From contig NZXU01000083.1 in assembly GCA_002698425.1 (NCBI GenBank), forward strand, positions 1 to 40,221: a DNA stretch of 40,221 nt, in the 5' to 3' direction. The stretch's first letter is position 1. The number at the start of each line of letters is the position of its first letter. The notes under the pieces are model-generated. The model was not told where the DNA came from. It searched no databases and worked only from the letters and a program-made list of their open reading frames with translations. The position numbers and the translations under genes are program-made. Below are positions 9,419-17,348 of the stretch, one piece after another. This stretch comes from Ahrensia sp. (GTDB taxonomy: Bacteria > Pseudomonadota > Alphaproteobacteria > Rhizobiales > Rhizobiaceae).

Positions 9419-9437
9419 GGTTAATGCCTGTTTAACC
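9419..9437 (+). promoter_or_regulatory. CtrA-type binding box upstream of ftsK
   Basis: GGTTAA-N7-TTAACC is a perfect dyad that contains the full CtrA consensus TTAA-N7-TTAAC (9421-9436). It is the only such box I found in the window. The ftsK start is 68 bases downstream. CtrA is the master cell-cycle regulator of alphaproteobacteria, and cell-division genes are among its usual targets; control of ftsK here is inferred. Confidence 0.7.
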
Positions 9438-9504
9438 AAGCTTCACTAGGGTTTGGCCGGGATATTGCGTTCGCCGCCGGGCGGACAGGAGACGGGATTA
9501 CGGG

Positions 9505-12054
9505 ATGCCGGCCGACCACGCCATGCCATTGACCGCCGACCGGCGGATGGGAAGAAACCGCCGCCGCGATCGTTCGCTCGCCGCCGGCATGGCGGATCTC
9601 GTTCGCCGCCAGATCGAATTCTTTTCCGGGGCGCTGCTTTGGCTCTTGAGCGCCTTCATGCTGTTTTCGCTGGCCACGTGGAATGCCGGCGATCCAAGCT
9701 GGAGCTACGCCGCCGACGCACCGGTCAAGAATGCGATGGGCTATCCCGGCGCGGTGCTTTCCGACATCGCGCTGCAATTCTTCGGCATCGCCGCCCTGCC
9801 GGCGCTGCTTCCGACGGTTTTCTGGGGCTTTGCGCGCATTCGCGGCCATTACTGGACCCATGCGCCGCGCCGTCTGGCCATGTGGCCGGTCGCGGCAATC
9901 CTCGCCGCAGCCGTCGCCGGATGCTTCCCGGTTACAGGTCACTGGCCGCTGCCGACCGGGCTCGGCGGCGTGGTTGGCGACATGGTGCTGCGGCTGCCGG
10001 GCCTGCTCAGCGGCGGTTATCCGTCCGGCTGGGTGCGCGTCCTGTCCTTCATCGTCTTCGCGCCGCTCGCGGTCTATGCGCTCGGCGTTGCCTGCGGGTT
10101 CTTCTGGGATGGCGAAACGTCGGCTGAGGAAGAGGACGAGGACGAGGAAAGCGACGGAAACCGCTTCGTGACGATCGGCGCCCTGCTGCACGTCTTCTAC
10201 ACGATGCGCACGGCGCTGCGCCGCGCGCTGTTTGGCGGCCGGCGGACGTCCCGCCGCGATGCGCCTGCTGCTTCGCGCCGTCCGGCCGAGGGTGAAAGGC
10301 TAGAACCGGATTTCGCCGGCGATCCCGAAATGCCGTTCGAGCCGGATTTCGAGGCGAGCGAGGATGACGAGCCGGTCGAGGAGGATGACTGGGCGCCGCA
10401 GCCGGCGCGGGTCTCCGTCACGCCGCCGCCGCTCGACGACCAGCGCCCGTCCCCGCGGGTGGCAGCGGCCGCGCCAAAACCGAAGGAATCGGTTCGGGTA
10501 CAGCGCGAGGCGCAGTCGAGTTTCATCCAGGACGGCGGTTTCGATCTGCCCGCCATCCACATGCTGGCCGAACCGAAGAATCTCGGCAAGGATCCGAGCC
10601 TGTCACCCGAGGCGCTGGAGCAGAACGCCCGGCTTCTCGAGGGCGTGCTGGAGGATTTCGGCGTACGCGGAGAGATCATCCATGTGCGTCCCGGCCCGGT
10701 GGTGACGCTTTACGAACTGGAGCCGGCGCCCGGCATCAAGTCATCGCGCGTGATCGGCCTTGCCGAAGACATCGCCCGTTCGATGAGCGCGATCGCGGCC
10801 CGTGTTGCCGTTGTGCCCGGCCGCAACGCCATCGGCATCGAACTGCCGAATGCGCGCCGCGAGACGGTTTATCTGCGCGAACTGATCTCCTCGCAAAACT
10901 ATGATTCCTCGAAGGCGAAACTGGCGCTGGCGCTCGGCAAGACGATCAATGGCGAGGCGGTGATCGCCGATCTCGCCAAGATGCCGCATCTTCTTGTCGC
11001 CGGTACGACGGGCTCCGGTAAGTCCGTCGCCATCAACACGATGATCCTGTCGGTCCTCTACAAGATGACGCCCGAGGAATGCCGGCTCATCATGATCGAC
11101 CCGAAGATGCTGGAACTGTCGGTATATGACGGCATCCCGCATCTGCTGACGCCAGTGGTCACCGATCCCAAGAAGGCCGTCGTCGCGCTGAAATGGACCG
11201 TCCGCGAGATGGAGCAGCGCTACAAGAACATGTCGAAGCTCGGCGTGCGCAATATCGACGGCTTCAACGCGAAGGTGAAGGAGTCGCTGCGCAAGGGCAA
11301 GGACATTACCCGCACGGTGCAGACCGGCTTCGACCGCGAGACGGGCGAGGCGATCTACGAGACCGAGAGGCTCGATCTCCAGCCGATGCCCTATATCATC
11401 GTCATCATCGACGAGATGGCCGACCTGATGATGGTGGCCGGCAAGGACATCGAGGGCGCCGTCCAGCGCCTGGCGCAAATGGCGCGCGCCGCCGGTATCC
11501 ACGTCATCATGGCAACCCAGCGTCCGTCGGTCGACGTCATCACCGGCACGATCAAGGCGAACTTCCCGACCCGCATCTCCTTCCAGGTCACGTCGAAGAT
11601 CGACAGCCGCACGATTCTGGGCGAGCAGGGGGCCGAACAGCTGCTCGGCATGGGCGACATGCTCTACATGGCCGGCGGCGGCCGCATCCAGCGCGTCCAC
11701 GGACCGTTCGTTTCCGACGGCGAGGTCGAGGATGTCGTCGCGCATCTGAAACTGCAGGGCGTGCCGGAATATCTCGAGGCGATTACCGAGGACGACGACG
11801 ACGACGGCGAAGGCGGCTCCGGCGGGGGCGGCGAAGGCGGCCTCGGCGAGTCCGACGATCCCTATGATCAGGCGGTCGCCGTCGTGTTGCGCGACGGCAA
11901 GGCCTCGACCTCCTATGTCCAGCGCCGCCTCGGCATCGGCTACAACCGCGCCGCCTCGATCATCGAGCGCATGGAGCAGGAGGGGATCATCGGACCGGCC
12001 AACCATGCCGGAAAACGCGAGATTCTCGTGCCGACCGAGGATGACGATCTCTAG
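9505..12054 (+). CDS. ftsK: DNA translocase FtsK
   Basis: 849 residues. N-terminal membrane domain with about four helices (roughly 30-210), an acidic Pro-rich linker (about 215-345), then the hexameric RecA-type motor: Walker A GTTGSGKS at 500-507 and Walker B VIIDE with Asp 636. The C-terminal winged-helix gamma domain ([21 protein letters not shown]) recognises KOPS sites; it is joined to the motor by a striking Asp/Gly-rich linker at about 765-785. FtsK pumps DNA at the septum, aligns dif sites and activates XerCD while its N-terminus joins the divisome. Length fits alphaproteobacterial FtsK (shorter linker than E. coli). Start codons at 9523 or 9547 are possible; AGGAGA upstream supports the region. 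A CtrA box lies upstream. Confidence 0.96.
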   Translation: MPADHAMPLTADRRMGRNRRRDRSLAAGMADLVRRQIEFFSGALLWLLSAFMLFSLATWNAGDPSWSYAADAPVKNAMGYPGAVLSDIALQFFGIAALPALLPTVFWGFARIRGHYWTHAPRRLAMWPVAAILAAAVAGCFPVTGHWPLPTGLGGVVGDMVLRLPGLLSGGYPSGWVRVLSFIVFAPLAVYALGVACGFFWDGETSAEEEDEDEESDGNRFVTIGALLHVFYTMRTALRRALFGGRRTSRRDAPAASRRPAEGERLEPDFAGDPEMPFEPDFEASEDDEPVEEDDWAPQPARVSVTPPPLDDQRPSPRVAAAAPKPKESVRVQREAQSSFIQDGGFDLPAIHMLAEPKNLGKDPSLSPEALEQNARLLEGVLEDFGVRGEIIHVRPGPVVTLYELEPAPGIKSSRVIGLAEDIARSMSAIAARVAVVPGRNAIGIELPNARRETVYLRELISSQNYDSSKAKLALALGKTINGEAVIADLAKMPHLLVAGTTGSGKSVAINTMILSVLYKMTPEECRLIMIDPKMLELSVYDGIPHLLTPVVTDPKKAVVALKWTVREMEQRYKNMSKLGVRNIDGFNAKVKESLRKGKDITRTVQTGFDRETGEAIYETERLDLQPMPYIIVIIDEMADLMMVAGKDIEGAVQRLAQMARAAGIHVIMATQRPSVDVITGTIKANFPTRISFQVTSKIDSRTILGEQGAEQLLGMGDMLYMAGGGRIQRVHGPFVSDGEVEDVVAHLKLQGVPEYLEAITEDDDDDGEGGSGGGGEGGLGESDDPYDQAVAVVLRDGKASTSYVQRRLGIGYNRAASIIERMEQEGIIGPANHAGKREILVPTEDDDL

Positions 12055-12165
12055 GCGGCCAGGCACGGCTTTGTGACCGGTGCCACAGAGACGTCAAACT
12101 GTCTGCGTAACCAAATGGCCGATTAAACGTTAATTCAAAATTCGAGACTTCCGCAGGAGCGGTTC

Positions 12166-12819
12166 ATGACCAGGAAAACCATCGCAAAACACGAGATGAG
12201 CCGGCGCGGCGTGCTCGCCTGCGCGGCCTGCGCGCTCGCCCTTTCGATTTCGGGCGCGGCGCCCGCCATGGCCGCCAGCGGCACGGCGCAACGGATCGCC
12301 GACCATTTCTCGTCGGTGCGCACCATGGCAGGCGAATTCGTGCAGTTCGGTCCGTCCGGCGAGCAGACCGGCGGAAAATTCTATATCGAGCGGCCCGGCA
12401 AGCTTCTCTTCCTCTACGAGAAGCCGTCGCCGATCCGCGTCGTCGCCGACGGCCAGTCGGTCGTCGTCAACAACACCAAGCTGAAGACCTGGGAGGTCTA
12501 TCCGCTCGGCAAGACCCCGCTTCGCGTCCTGCTCGGCGACCGGATCGACCTGAGCGGCTCGGCGGTCCGCAGCGTCACCGAGGCAGACGACCTGACGACG
12601 GTCGTGATCGACGACAAGCAGGTCTTCGGCGACAGCGAAATCACGATGATGTTCGATCCGGCGACCTATGATCTGCGCCAGTGGACCGTTCGCGACGCGC
12701 AAGGCAAGGACACGACCGTGATGATCTTCAACGTCCAGCAGGGCGTGCGCTTCGGCGAGGATACGTTCGAGATCCCCTATCGCAAGATCAGGGATTCGAA
12801 ATACAAGACCGAGCGGTAG
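12166..12819 (+). CDS. lolA: Outer-membrane lipoprotein carrier protein LolA
   Basis: 217 residues with a signal peptide ending near AMA (about residue 36), so periplasmic. The body has the LolA pattern: IADHFSSVRTMAGEFVQ, GGKFYIERPGKLLFLYEKPSP, then DGQSVVVNNTKLKTWEVYPL, and a C-terminal beta region with EIPYRKI. LolA accepts lipoproteins from LolCDE at the inner membrane and ferries them to the outer membrane. Alphaproteobacteria generally lack LolB, and none is seen here. The ATG at 12166 follows CAGGAG with six-base spacing; Met 11 (12196) is an alternative that still leaves a signal peptide. It lies 111 bases after ftsK on the same strand; the ftsK-lolA-xthA order is common in Rhizobiales. 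Confidence 0.92.
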   Translation: MTRKTIAKHEMSRRGVLACAACALALSISGAAPAMAASGTAQRIADHFSSVRTMAGEFVQFGPSGEQTGGKFYIERPGKLLFLYEKPSPIRVVADGQSVVVNNTKLKTWEVYPLGKTPLRVLLGDRIDLSGSAVRSVTEADDLTTVVIDDKQVFGDSEITMMFDPATYDLRQWTVRDAQGKDTTVMIFNVQQGVRFGEDTFEIPYRKIRDSKYKTER

Positions 12820-12845
12820 TCTCGCGGCCGGAAAATTGTGGGCCG

Positions 12846-12882
12846 AAAGCCTGAATCGTAAGGCTTTGCTTGCGATTCGGGC
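12846..12882 (+). other. Two mutually exclusive hairpins between lolA and xthA
   Basis: Hairpin A pairs AAAGCC (12846-12851) with GGCTTT (12862-12867). Hairpin B pairs GCCTGAATCG (12849-12858) with CGATTCGGGC (12873-12882), nine Watson-Crick pairs plus one G-U. They share bases, so only one can form at a time. The arms of B also carry GAATC and GATTC, the GANTC methylation target of CcrM. There is no T-run. Confidence 0.4.
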
Positions 12883-12922
12883 ATGGCGCTGAAATATGGT
12901 GGCGCCCGAGGAACCAAGCGCC

Positions 12923-13729
12923 ATGACATTCTCCGTCGCCACCTGGAATATCAATTCCGTTCGCCTGCGGCTGCCCATCGTCGAATCCTTCCTGCTGGAC
13001 CATGCGCCCGACGTGCTCTGCCTGCAGGAAACGAAATGCCCGAACGATGTCTTTCCGACCGCGGCGTTTCGCAAGCTCGGCTACAACCATGTCGAGATGC
13101 ATGGCCAGAAGGGCTATCACGGCGTCGCCACCATCTCGAAATATCCGCTCGAGGAGGTCGAGGCCCGCGATTTCTGCGGCATCGGCGACACGCGCCATCT
13201 CGACACCGTCGTGCGCGCCCCGAAACGCGATATCCGCATCCATAATTTCTACGTGCCCGCGGGCGGCGACGAACCGAATCCGGAGATCAATCCGAAGTTC
13301 CGCCACAAGCTCGACTTCCTGGCGGAGATGCGCGACATCCGCGCAGATCCCGGCAAGGCGCAATCGGCGATTCTCGTCGGCGATCTCAATATCGCGCCGC
13401 TCGAAACCGATGTCTGGTCGCACAAGCAGCTTCTGAAAGTGGTCAGCCACACGCCCATCGAGACCGAAACGCTGGAAGACATGCGCAGACAAGGCGGCTG
13501 GTCCGACCTGATGCGTGTCTTCATTCCGCCGGAGGAAAAGATCTATACGTGGTGGAGCTACCGGGCGCGCGACTGGGACATCTCGGACCGGGGCCGCCGT
13601 CTCGACCATGTCTGGGGAACGCCGGATCTGGAACCGATGCTCAAGGACATCACCGTGCTGCGCGAGGCGCGCGGCTGGGAAAAGCCGTCCGACCACGTTC
13701 CGGTGATCGCCCGCTTCGACCTTTCCTGA
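12923..13729 (+). CDS. xthA: Exodeoxyribonuclease III (AP endonuclease)
   Basis: 268 residues from the ATG at 12923, the same length as E. coli ExoIII. Base-excision repair enzyme that cleaves at abasic sites and removes 3' blocks. Family motifs: ATWNINSVRLRL with Asn 9, LQETKCP with catalytic Glu 36, then the GDLNIAP Asp-Asn pair in the middle and the C-terminal SDHVPV with Asp 257-His 258. The frame also offers an ATG at 12896; I chose 12923 because GAGGAA lies nine bases upstream and the mature family start MTFSVATWN follows directly. The stop is six bases from the end of the convergent cyclic-nucleotide-binding gene. Function call is firm. Confidence 0.94.
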   Translation: MTFSVATWNINSVRLRLPIVESFLLDHAPDVLCLQETKCPNDVFPTAAFRKLGYNHVEMHGQKGYHGVATISKYPLEEVEARDFCGIGDTRHLDTVVRAPKRDIRIHNFYVPAGGDEPNPEINPKFRHKLDFLAEMRDIRADPGKAQSAILVGDLNIAPLETDVWSHKQLLKVVSHTPIETETLEDMRRQGGWSDLMRVFIPPEEKIYTWWSYRARDWDISDRGRRLDHVWGTPDLEPMLKDITVLREARGWEKPSDHVPVIARFDLS

Positions 13730-13734
13730 AAGCT

Positions 13735-14187
13735 CTAGCCGAAGCGCCCGTCCAGTTCGCCGATCCGCTGCAGCAGGTCGTGCAGCTGATCGGTCAGCCG
13801 TTCATGCAGATAAAAAGCCGTCTGCGGATATTCTTCCAGCATGCGCCTGAACAGCGAGCGATTGATGCGCATCACCTCGCTGTCCTCGGCGGCGACCGCG
13901 CCGGTTAGCCTTGCCGTTTCGGTGATCAGCGCCAGTTCGCCGAGGACCATCGGCGGAACAACCTTCTTGACGACGTGCCGTCCGCGCGGCGTTTCACGGA
14001 AAAGGTCGACCGCGCCGGAGATGATGATGAAGCCACATTCGGCGGACTGACCCTCGCGATAGAGTTCGCGCCCCTTGGCCAGCCTGATGCGTTCCGCGCC
14101 AAAGGCGAGCAGACGCAACTGCTCGCTGGATAGATCCTCGAACAGCGTAACGCCGGAAAGAATGCGGATATCGTCTTCAAGCGACAA
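13735..14187 (-). CDS. Stand-alone cyclic nucleotide-binding domain protein
   Basis: 150 residues consisting of one Crp-type cNMP-binding beta-roll and its helices: LFEDLSSEQLRLLAFGAE near the start, REGQSAECGFIIISGAVDLF, and a phosphate-binding cassette VLGELALITETARLTGAVA with the conserved Glu and Arg. After the dimer-type C-helix (FYLHERLTDQLHDLL) the protein stops, so there is no helix-turn-helix, kinase or channel domain. It should bind cAMP or cGMP and act on a partner (inference). The start is a TTG; the frame has a stop upstream and no ATG or GTG between. It is convergent with xthA and lies 171 bases downstream of the cenR-like gene on the same strand. Function unknown. Confidence 0.78.
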   Translation of the reverse strand: MSLEDDIRILSGVTLFEDLSSEQLRLLAFGAERIRLAKGRELYREGQSAECGFIIISGAVDLFRETPRGRHVVKKVVPPMVLGELALITETARLTGAVAAEDSEVMRINRSLFRRMLEEYPQTAFYLHERLTDQLHDLLQRIGELDGRFG

Positions 14188-14358
14188 ATGCTGGGCCCGC
14201 TGGCGGTAAACTCGGTAACGCCGCTGTTATATGACGGATTCGCGAATGAAAAGTCCGCGCGCGCTAAACCTTAGGCTTTATCCGGACACAAAGCATATGC
14301 AAGCGACATGTGCGCGGAAGGCAGGGCATGCAATGGTCGCGGCGGGCGCGGTCTGCAA

Positions 14359-15042
14359 TCAGGGATTGAGCTTGTAGCCGCCGCTCTCGGTCACCAGGAT
14401 CTGCGCGTTGGACGGATCCTTCTCGATCTTCTGGCGCAGCCGGTAGACATGGGTCTCCAGCGTGTGGGTGGTGACGCCGGAATTGTAGCCCCAGACCTCT
14501 TCCAGCAGCGTGTCGCGGGTGACCACCTTGCGGTCGGCGCGATAGAGATACTTGATGATCGCGGCTTCCTTTTCGGTCAGCCGGATCTTCGATCCGTTGC
14601 CGTCGATGAGCAGCTTCTGGCTCGGCTTGAACGTGTAGGGACCGACCACGAAAGTCGCGTCCTCGCTTTGCTCGTGCTGGCGAAGCTGCGCCCGGATACG
14701 CGCCAGCAGCACCGCGAATTTGAATGGCTTGGTCACGTAATCATTGGCGCCGGCCTCGAGGCCGAGGATCGTGTCGGAATCCGTGTCGTGGCCGGTCAGC
14801 ATGATCACCGGGGCCTTGAAGCCCGATTTGCGCAGGATCTTCACCGCCTCGCGGCCATCCATGTCCGGCAAGCCGACATCGATGATCAGCAGGTCGATCA
14901 CCCCGCCGCGCGCCGCCTGGATGCCCTTGGTCGCGCTCTCTTCCTCCAGAACCACGAATTCCTCGTAGAGAGAAAGCTGCTCGACGAGCATCTCGCGCAA
15001 ATCGGCGTCGTCATCGACCAGAAGGATCGTTCGCGGGTTCAT
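14359..15042 (-). CDS. cenR: CenR-like OmpR-family response regulator
   Basis: 227 residues. Receiver domain (1-120) with acidic pocket DDD at 10-12, phospho-acceptor Asp 55 (IIDVGLPDMDG), Thr 83 (MLTGHD) and Lys 105 (DYVTKPF). The C-terminal winged helix (about 130-227) shows LTEKEAAIIKYLYRA and the recognition helix region GVTTHTLETHVYRLRQKIE. The sequence pattern matches CenR/OtpR of alphaproteobacteria, an essential envelope and cell-division regulator in Caulobacter and a stress regulator in Brucella; the name rests on remembered resemblance. No histidine kinase is adjacent. GAGG about 11 bases upstream supports the ATG. It is divergent from an L,D-transpeptidase gene, consistent with a role in the cell wall, across 160 bases containing repeated TGTGA-type half-sites. 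Confidence 0.82.
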   Translation of the reverse strand: MNPRTILLVDDDADLREMLVEQLSLYEEFVVLEEESATKGIQAARGGVIDLLIIDVGLPDMDGREAVKILRKSGFKAPVIMLTGHDTDSDTILGLEAGANDYVTKPFKFAVLLARIRAQLRQHEQSEDATFVVGPYTFKPSQKLLIDGNGSKIRLTEKEAAIIKYLYRADRKVVTRDTLLEEVWGYNSGVTTHTLETHVYRLRQKIEKDPSNAQILVTESGGYKLNP

Positions 15043-15090
15043 CTGTCGTCTTGCCTCGATCGTCGGTATCTTGCGTTTTCACGCGATTTA

Positions 15091-15156
15091 CACATTCCCT
15101 GTCATGAAAATGTGAACGGCGAAACCACTTCACACGTGATTGCACCAAGTTGTGAG
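15091..15156. promoter_or_regulatory. Clustered TGTGA dyads between cenR and the L,D-transpeptidase gene
   Basis: CACATT (15091-15096) and AATGTG (15109-15114) form one perfect dyad with a 12-base spacer; TGTGAA (15111-15116) and TTCACA (15129-15134) form another, also with a 12-base spacer, and TGTGAG follows at 15151. The repeated half-site in a divergent promoter region looks like an operator, possibly for CenR itself or a Crp-type protein. The binder is not known. Confidence 0.45.
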
Positions 15157-15202
15157 TGTTCGGTGATAATCTTGGGCGAAAAAGGGCGAAGGTAAAAGAG
15201 GC

Positions 15203-15730
15203 GTGATTTCAACGATTTTCGTGAGGCCCGCACCCGGCGATCCACGCCGCGGCATTCTCGCCGCCGGCGGCCGGACGGTCCCCTGCGCGCTCGGGCGCGG
15301 CCGCATGCACATGCCGAAACGCGAGGGCGACGGCGCGACGCCGGTCGCCGCGATGCGCATCGTCGCCGGCTGGTTTCGCGCCGATCGGATGAGACGGCCA
15401 CAAACGGCGCTGGATCTGCAGCCGATCGGACCGCGTGACGGCTGGTGCGACGCGCCGGCGGACCCGAACTACAATCGTCCGGTGCGCCTTCCCTTTGCGG
15501 CCAGCCACGAAAAAATGCTGCGTGACGACCGACTCTACGATGTCTGTCTGGTGCTCGACTGGAACCTTCCCCCGTTTGGGCGCAAGCGACATGGCGGGTC
15601 GGCGATCTTCCTGCACGTCGCCAAACCCGGCTTCCCGCCGACGGAAGGCTGCATCGCTGTCGCGCCGGAAGCGATGCGCTGGCTCATGCCGCGCATCGGC
15701 CCGGAAACGGTGGTGAAGACGTTGTTCTAG
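15203..15730 (+). CDS. L,D-transpeptidase (YkuD) family protein
   Basis: 175 residues with a GTG start. The YkuD active-site pattern is present: HGGSAIFLHVAKPG (His 138) and, 12 residues on, PTEGCIAV with the nucleophilic Cys 150. Known L,D-transpeptidases make 3-3 peptidoglycan cross-links or attach lipoproteins to peptidoglycan in the periplasm. No signal peptide or LysM domain is visible, and the N-terminal part (RPAPGDPRRGILAAGG) is short, so either export depends on a partner or the start is mis-set; this class of short YkuD proteins is common in Rhizobiales. It is divergent from cenR. Its stop shares a CTAG with the stop of the convergent DUF1761 gene (4-base overlap). Confidence 0.82.
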   Translation: MISTIFVRPAPGDPRRGILAAGGRTVPCALGRGRMHMPKREGDGATPVAAMRIVAGWFRADRMRRPQTALDLQPIGPRDGWCDAPADPNYNRPVRLPFAASHEKMLRDDRLYDVCLVLDWNLPPFGRKRHGGSAIFLHVAKPGFPPTEGCIAVAPEAMRWLMPRIGPETVVKTLF

Positions 15731-16128
15731 GCGCCGAATGCGCCGATGATGCCGCCCATCAGCAGCGCGACGATCAGCCAGTGAATGCCATCCAGGATCG
15801 TGAGGTCCCAGCCGAAACCCTGGTAGCGCTGGTTGACGGTCAGCGTGGTCGCCATGAAGCCGAGCCAGAGCAGCGCCGCCGATATCAGCCCGGTCCGGAT
15901 GGTGACCTCGCCGAGATGGCCGATCACGCCGGCCATCACCCATGCCATGACGAGTTCGCAGACAAAGCCGGTGACCATCAGCGGCAGCGACATCTTGGCT
16001 TCCGCCGGATCGATGCGCGCCGCCTTCATCCAGGTCTTGCCGAGCCAGCCGTAATAGATCGCGCCGGCCAGATAGGCCGCGATCGCGGCCACGAGGATCG
16101 CGACATAGTTCGCGCCGCCGAATGACAT
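15727..16128 (-). CDS. DUF1761 membrane protein
   Basis: 133 residues with four predicted membrane helices, at about 8-28, 50-72, 80-98 and 110-131. The pattern NYVAILVAAIAAYLAGAIYYGWLGKTW at the N-terminus (with the YYGWLGK loop) and the WDLTILDGIHWLIVALLMGGIIGA C-terminal helix fits the DUF1761 family, which has no known function. It lies in the inner membrane. The ATG is preceded by GGGAGGGAC on the minus strand. Its TAG overlaps the TAG of the convergent L,D-transpeptidase gene inside the palindrome CTAG. The methyltransferase gene upstream ends in the same direction about 70 bases away. Confidence 0.8.
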   Translation of the reverse strand: MSFGGANYVAILVAAIAAYLAGAIYYGWLGKTWMKAARIDPAEAKMSLPLMVTGFVCELVMAWVMAGVIGHLGEVTIRTGLISAALLWLGFMATTLTVNQRYQGFGWDLTILDGIHWLIVALLMGGIIGAFGA

Positions 16129-16200
16129 GTTCCGTCCCTCCCGAAAATCACTCCCCGGGCAGGAAACACCGGGCCGTGGAAAAACTCAAGCTGCCGGATT

Positions 16201-16848
16201 TCAGGTAAAACGCCAGACGCTGGTCTTCTTCACCTCGGCGTCCTCGAGCGCGCGGGTGACCGGCACTTCGTAGACATCGAGCAGGGTCAGCCGCTCGCGC
16301 GGCAGGTAGGAGCGGCCCGGATCGCCGACGAGGATGTCGACGCCGCTTTCCGCCAGCGCCGTGAACCAGGGCACGAGCCGCGCGCTCATCTCCCGGTCGA
16401 AGAACACGTCGCCGGCCAGCAGGACATCGATCGCCGGAAGCGCCACGCCGACGAGATCGCGGCCGTCATAGGCGATCTCGACAGTGTTCAGTTCGGCATT
16501 GAGTGTGACCGCAGGTTCGCAGAAGGGGTCGATGTCCGACGCGGTGACCGTTGCCGCACCGGCTTTCGCGGCGGCGATGGCGACGAGGCCGGAGCCGGTG
16601 GCGAAGTCGAGGACGCGGCGGTCTTCAACGGCTTCCGGATGATCCAGCACGTAGCGCGCCAGCCCCTGGCCGCCGGCCCAGGCAAAGGCCCAGAAGGGCG
16701 GTTCCAGCCCGATTTCGGCCAACTCCTCCTCGGTCCTGTGCCAGAGACCGTGCGCCTCGTCGGCCAGATGCAGGGAGATTTCCGGCACATGCGGCGGGGC
16801 CATCACCGCCGTGTTGGCGCGGATGAAGGCGCGTTTGCTGTCGTCCAT
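16201..16848 (-). CDS. Class I SAM-dependent methyltransferase, ETFB-lysine-methyltransferase-like
   Basis: 215 residues. The family marker PFWAFAWAGGQGLARYVL (51-68) precedes SAM motif I LDFATGSGLVAIAAAKAGA (about 80-98) and the acidic loop TASDIDPF; a post-II motif reads LLAGDVFFD. This arrangement is that of the METTL20/ETFBKMT group. A bacterial relative from Agrobacterium is known to methylate lysines of the electron-transfer flavoprotein beta subunit, so the same target is a reasonable inference; automatic pipelines often label such proteins as ribosomal L11 methyltransferase. It follows the EVE-domain gene by ten bases on the minus strand, probably co-transcribed with it. Confidence 0.8.
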   Translation of the reverse strand: MDDSKRAFIRANTAVMAPPHVPEISLHLADEAHGLWHRTEEELAEIGLEPPFWAFAWAGGQGLARYVLDHPEAVEDRRVLDFATGSGLVAIAAAKAGAATVTASDIDPFCEPAVTLNAELNTVEIAYDGRDLVGVALPAIDVLLAGDVFFDREMSARLVPWFTALAESGVDILVGDPGRSYLPRERLTLLDVYEVPVTRALEDAEVKKTSVWRFT

Positions 16849-16858
16849 CGCCCGCCGG

Positions 16859-17290
16859 CTATTTCGGCGGATTTTCGAGCCCGCCCATGCGGCAGACCTC
16901 GATCCATTCGGCCTCCGTGACCGGCTGGACGGAGAGGCGCATGGAGGTGACCAGCGACATGTCGGCGAGTTTCGGATTGGCCTTTACGTCCTTCAGCGAC
17001 ACCGGCTTCGGCATGTCGGCTACAGCCTTGATGTCCACGCATTCCCAGCGCGGGTCCTCGGTGGTCGAATCCGGGTGGATCTCGTTGCAGATTTCGGCGA
17101 TGCCAACGACCTCCAGACCCTCGTTGGAGTGGTAGAAGAAGCCCTTGTCGCCCAGTTTCATCGCCCGCATGTTGTTGCGCGCCTGGTAGTTGCGCACGCC
17201 GTCCCATTCCTCGCCGGCATCGCCCTTTGCCTTCAGCATCTCCCAGGAGAATTTGAAGGGCTCGGACTTGAACAACCAGTAGTTCGCCAT
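16859..17290 (-). CDS. EVE domain protein
   Basis: 143 residues made of a single EVE domain, a PUA-like fold related to YTH that binds modified bases. Visible: ANYWLFKSEPFKFSWEML at the N-terminus, then WDGVRNYQARNNMRAMKLGDKGFFYHSNEG, the signature loop with RNYQARN. Bacterial EVE proteins are linked to recognition of modified nucleotides in DNA or RNA; no specific ligand is proven for this type. The ATG is followed by a typical start, and the gene sits between gpsA (58 bases upstream) and the methyltransferase (10 bases downstream), as in many Rhizobiales. Its neighbourhood is housekeeping, with no restriction enzyme nearby, so a defence role is unlikely. Confidence 0.88.
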   Translation of the reverse strand: MANYWLFKSEPFKFSWEMLKAKGDAGEEWDGVRNYQARNNMRAMKLGDKGFFYHSNEGLEVVGIAEICNEIHPDSTTEDPRWECVDIKAVADMPKPVSLKDVKANPKLADMSLVTSMRLSVQPVTEAEWIEVCRMGGLENPPK

Positions 17291-17348
17291 GAATCGTCTC
17301 CGGACAGGGATTTTCGCTCCGCCCTTGCTAGCGAACGTTGCGCGGCGG

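Noticed and set aside
12123..12133. TTAA-ACG-TTAA upstream of lolA as a CtrA box
   Set aside because: The half-sites are three bases apart, not the seven required.
12196..12280. A twin-arginine signal in LolA (SRRGVLACA)
   Set aside because: LolA is exported by Sec in known cases and the segment lacks the full twin-arginine context; a normal signal peptide explains it.
16859..17290. EVE-domain protein as part of a restriction or defence island
   Set aside because: No nuclease, helicase or methylase partner is nearby; its neighbours are tsaD, gpsA and a protein methyltransferase.
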